In this document: piece by piece, positions 12,974 to 15,114 of the stretch
How the letters are laid out: each line of letters opens with the position of its first letter
Numbering within the stretch: position 1 is the first letter of the stretch
Assembly (NCBI GenBank): GCA_937958345.1
Contig: CALGNW010000120.1
Location: 1-15,114, forward strand
Reading direction: 5' to 3'
From: an uncultured Neomegalonema sp.
Lineage (GTDB): Bacteria; Pseudomonadota; Alphaproteobacteria; Rhodobacterales; Rhodobacteraceae
Length of the DNA: 15,114 nucleotides
Notes under the pieces: model-generated
The model's input: only the letters and a program-made list of their open reading frames with translations
Database searches by the model: none
Told to the model about the DNA's origin: nothing
Made by a program: the position numbers and the translations under genes

Positions 12974-13936
12974 ATGACCGAGATGTATATTCCGACCTAT
13001 GACGACGTGAAGGCAGCGCACGAGCGCATCAGGCCGCATATCCACGAAACGCCCGTCCTGACCTCCAGCTACTTCAACGAGCTGACCGGCGCCGATCTGT
13101 TTTTCAAATGCGAGAACTTTCAAAAGGCGGGGGCCTTTAAGGTGCGCGGGGCATCAAACGCGGTGTTCGGCCTCAGCGACGAACAGGCGGCGAAGGGTGT
13201 TGCAACCCACTCGTCGGGCAACCACGGCCTTTCGCTCAGCTATGCGGCGGGCCGTCGGGGCATCCCGGTTTCCGTCGTCGTACCGCGCACCGCGCCTGAA
13301 GCCAAGAAAGAGGCGATGCGCGGATATGGCGCGACCGTTGTAGAATGCGAGCCATCAACAACATCGCGCGAGGCTGTCTTTGCCGATGTTGTTGCCAAAA
13401 GCGGTGCGGACTTTGTGCATCCCTATAACGATCACCGAGTCATTGCGGGTCAGGCAACCTGCTCGAAGGAATTCATGCAGCAGACCGACGGCCTTGATGC
13501 CATCGTCGCACCGATCGGCGGGGGTGGCATGATCTCGGGGACATGTCTGACGCTGTCGAACATCGCACCAGAAACCGAAATTTATGCAGCAGAGCCAAAA
13601 AACGCCGACGACGCCTATCGCTCGTTTAAGGCCGGTCACATCATCGCGGATGACGCGCCGGAGACGATTGCGGACGGTCTGAAAGTGCCGCTGAAAGAAC
13701 GGACATGGCACTTCGTTTCAAACCATGTCACCGATATCTTGCTTGCGACAGAACAAGAGATCATCGACGCCATGTACCTGACATGGCAGCGGATGAAGAT
13801 TGTCATTGAACCGTCTTGCGCCGTGCCTCTCGCCACGATTCTCAAAAACCGCGAAGTTTTTGCAGGCAAGCGCGTCGGCGTTATCATCACCGGCGGAAAC
13901 GTCGATCTGAAAAAGCTTCCCTGGATGCACAGCTAA
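12974..13936 (+). CDS. bhcB: Beta-hydroxyaspartate dehydratase (threo-3-hydroxyaspartate ammonia-lyase family)
   Basis: This 320-residue PLP enzyme of fold type II belongs to the serine racemase/threonine dehydratase family. In the cycle it dehydrates (2R,3S)-beta-hydroxyaspartate to iminosuccinate. Visible sites are the PLP lysine Lys56 in GAFKVRGA (53-60), SSGNHG (80-85) whose second Ser matches the catalytic acid/base of serine racemase, and the glycine loop GGGGM (182-186) that holds the PLP phosphate. Near the C-terminus the PLP-ring contact lies in EPSCAVPLA, and GVIITGGNVDL closes the domain. I chose ATG 12974, preceded by GAGGAA at 5-6 nt. The frame also opens at GTG 12962, overlapping the bhcA stop, and a second ATG is at 12983. 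Tight spacing to bhcA and to bhcC (12 nt) shows one operon. Confidence 0.93.
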   Translation: MTEMYIPTYDDVKAAHERIRPHIHETPVLTSSYFNELTGADLFFKCENFQKAGAFKVRGASNAVFGLSDEQAAKGVATHSSGNHGLSLSYAAGRRGIPVSVVVPRTAPEAKKEAMRGYGATVVECEPSTTSREAVFADVVAKSGADFVHPYNDHRVIAGQATCSKEFMQQTDGLDAIVAPIGGGGMISGTCLTLSNIAPETEIYAAEPKNADDAYRSFKAGHIIADDAPETIADGLKVPLKERTWHFVSNHVTDILLATEQEIIDAMYLTWQRMKIVIEPSCAVPLATILKNREVFAGKRVGVIITGGNVDLKKLPWMHS

Positions 13937-13948
13937 CGGAGAGAAATT

Positions 13949-15112
13949 ATGAACGCCTTTTCGAAAATCGAAGATTATGAAGTCGGCTACAACATACCTG
14001 CTGCTGTCGGCATGGACGAATCCGAAATTCAAACGCCCTGCCTTGTGATCGACCTCGACGCAATGGAACGCAACATCAAAAAGATGGGCAACTTCGCCAA
14101 AGAGATGGGCGTGCGCCATCGCAGCCACGGCAAGATGCACAAGTCCGTGGATGTGCAAAAAATTCAGCAAGAACTCGGCGGCGCTTGCGGTGTTTGCTGT
14201 CAAAAAGTGTCAGAGGCCGAGGCCTTCGCCCGCGGCGGCATCAAGGACGTACTCGTTTCTAATCAGGTCCGCGACCCCGCCAAAATCGACCGCCTCGCCC
14301 GTATTCCGAAACTCGGCGCGCGCGCGCTTTGCTGTGTCGATGACATCGAGAATGTGGCGGACTTGTCGGCTGGCGCAAAAAAGCACGGCACTGAAATCGA
14401 ATGCCTGGTTGAAATCGACTGCGGCGCGGGTCGCTGCGGCGTGACCACGACCGAAGCTGTGGTCAAAATCGCAAAAGCCATTGATGCGGCAGACAACCTG
14501 AAATTCTCGGGCATCCAAGCCTATCAGGGCGCGATGCAGCACATGGATCTCTATTCGGACCGCAAGGAAAAACTGGATGCGGCCATCGCCCAGGTTAGCG
14601 ACGCTGTGAATGGTCTGAAAAGCAATGGTCTGGACTGTGATATCGTTGGCGGCGGCGGCACAGGATCGTACTATTTCGAAAGCAATTCCAATGTTTACAA
14701 CGAGCTTCAGTGCGGCTCGTACGCCTTCATGGACGCCGACTATGGCCGTATCCTTGATGAAAACGGCAAGCGGATCGACGATGGAGAATGGGAAAACGCG
14801 CTATTCATCCTGACCACCGTGATGAGCCATTCCAAGGCGGACAAGGCCATCGTTGACGCCGGACTGAAGGCGCAGTCAGTCGATAGTGGCCTGCCGTTCA
14901 TCTACGGCCGCGATGACGTCGAATACATGAAGTGCTCAGATGAGCACGGCGTCGTCGCCGACCCCAATGGGGCGCTAAGCGTCAACGACAAGCTAAAGCT
15001 TGTGCCCGGTCACTGCGATCCGACCTGCAATGTGCACGACTGGTATGTTGGCGTGCGCGGCGGCAAAGTTGAAACCGTCTGGCCCGTATCCGCACGCGGC
15101 AAGGCATACTGA
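13949..15112 (+). CDS. bhcC: Beta-hydroxyaspartate aldolase (D-threonine aldolase-like)
   Basis: This 387-residue PLP enzyme is of fold type III (alanine racemase-like barrel, DSD1/D-threonine aldolase family). It condenses glycine and glyoxylate to (2R,3S)-beta-hydroxyaspartate. TPCLVIDLDAMERNI (29-43) is the family's first strand. SHGKMHKS (59-66) carries the PLP lysine, most likely Lys62. GGGGTGSY near residue 235 forms the PLP-phosphate loop. The C-terminal PGHCDPTCN motif offers His355 and Asp357 in the H-x-D spacing used for the divalent metal in D-threonine aldolases. The ATG at 13949 follows GGAGAG at 6-7 nt. The stop is at 15110-15112, two bases from the window edge. bhcD, encoding iminosuccinate reductase, is expected immediately downstream but is not in view. 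Confidence 0.94.
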   Translation: MNAFSKIEDYEVGYNIPAAVGMDESEIQTPCLVIDLDAMERNIKKMGNFAKEMGVRHRSHGKMHKSVDVQKIQQELGGACGVCCQKVSEAEAFARGGIKDVLVSNQVRDPAKIDRLARIPKLGARALCCVDDIENVADLSAGAKKHGTEIECLVEIDCGAGRCGVTTTEAVVKIAKAIDAADNLKFSGIQAYQGAMQHMDLYSDRKEKLDAAIAQVSDAVNGLKSNGLDCDIVGGGGTGSYYFESNSNVYNELQCGSYAFMDADYGRILDENGKRIDDGEWENALFILTTVMSHSKADKAIVDAGLKAQSVDSGLPFIYGRDDVEYMKCSDEHGVVADPNGALSVNDKLKLVPGHCDPTCNVHDWYVGVRGGKVETVWPVSARGKAY

Positions 15113-15114
15113 CC

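Noticed and set aside
13718..14203. 161-codon minus-strand frame across bhcB and bhcC
   Set aside because: It spans the junction of two well-supported operon genes in antisense and shows no motif.
1..15114. CRISPR array, insertion sequence, prophage or toxin-antitoxin genes
   Set aside because: No regularly spaced repeats, transposase, integrase or terminal repeats with target duplications were seen. The gene content is metabolic and housekeeping.

Overview
The window is GC-rich, tightly packed bacterial DNA. Protein features (ThiBPQ, GlmU/GlmS/GlmM, SerS and a complete bhcR-bhcABC block) and its codon use point to an alphaproteobacterium of the Rhodobacterales (roseobacter/Paracoccus type). 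The genus cannot be fixed from this sequence alone.

Layout. (1) 1-2580, plus strand: the 3' end of thiB, then thiP and thiQ, which encode a thiamine/TPP ABC importer. Two strong hairpins lie between thiB and thiP, and thiP and thiQ overlap by 4 nt. (2) 2583-2616: a hairpin shared by convergent thiQ and a minus-strand NAD-dependent sugar-nucleotide epimerase (2620-3597). (3) 3598-3894: a divergent intergenic region. (4) 3895-8662, plus strand: glmU, glmS and glmM. Together they encode all the enzymes from fructose-6-phosphate to UDP-GlcNAc, the precursor of peptidoglycan and LPS. (5) 8691-8730: a long hairpin between convergent glmM and serS. (6) 8750-10431, minus strand: serS and an upstream gene for a small unrecognised lipoprotein, with an 18-bp perfect palindrome between them. 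(7) 10432-10724: no protein gene. It holds a run of hairpins ending in a very good plus-strand Rho-independent terminator, and the hairpin before the terminator displays CAUCCUCCC in its loop. This is the best candidate for an unannotated small RNA. (8) 10725-11540, minus strand: an IclR-family regulator (bhcR). It is divergent from bhcA (11775-12965), bhcB (12974-13936) and bhcC (13949-15112).

The last block is the beta-hydroxyaspartate cycle. BhcA makes glycine from glyoxylate with aspartate as amino donor. BhcC condenses glycine with a second glyoxylate to beta-hydroxyaspartate. BhcB dehydrates that to iminosuccinate. BhcD, expected just past the right edge, would reduce iminosuccinate back to aspartate. 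The net result is two glyoxylate converted to one oxaloacetate without carbon loss. The bhcR-bhcA intergenic region has an approximately 86% A+T core of 120 bp with several palindromes next to a recognisable bhcA promoter. BhcR itself begins with an AT-hook-like RGRPK segment, which suggests a specific DNA-recognition arrangement.
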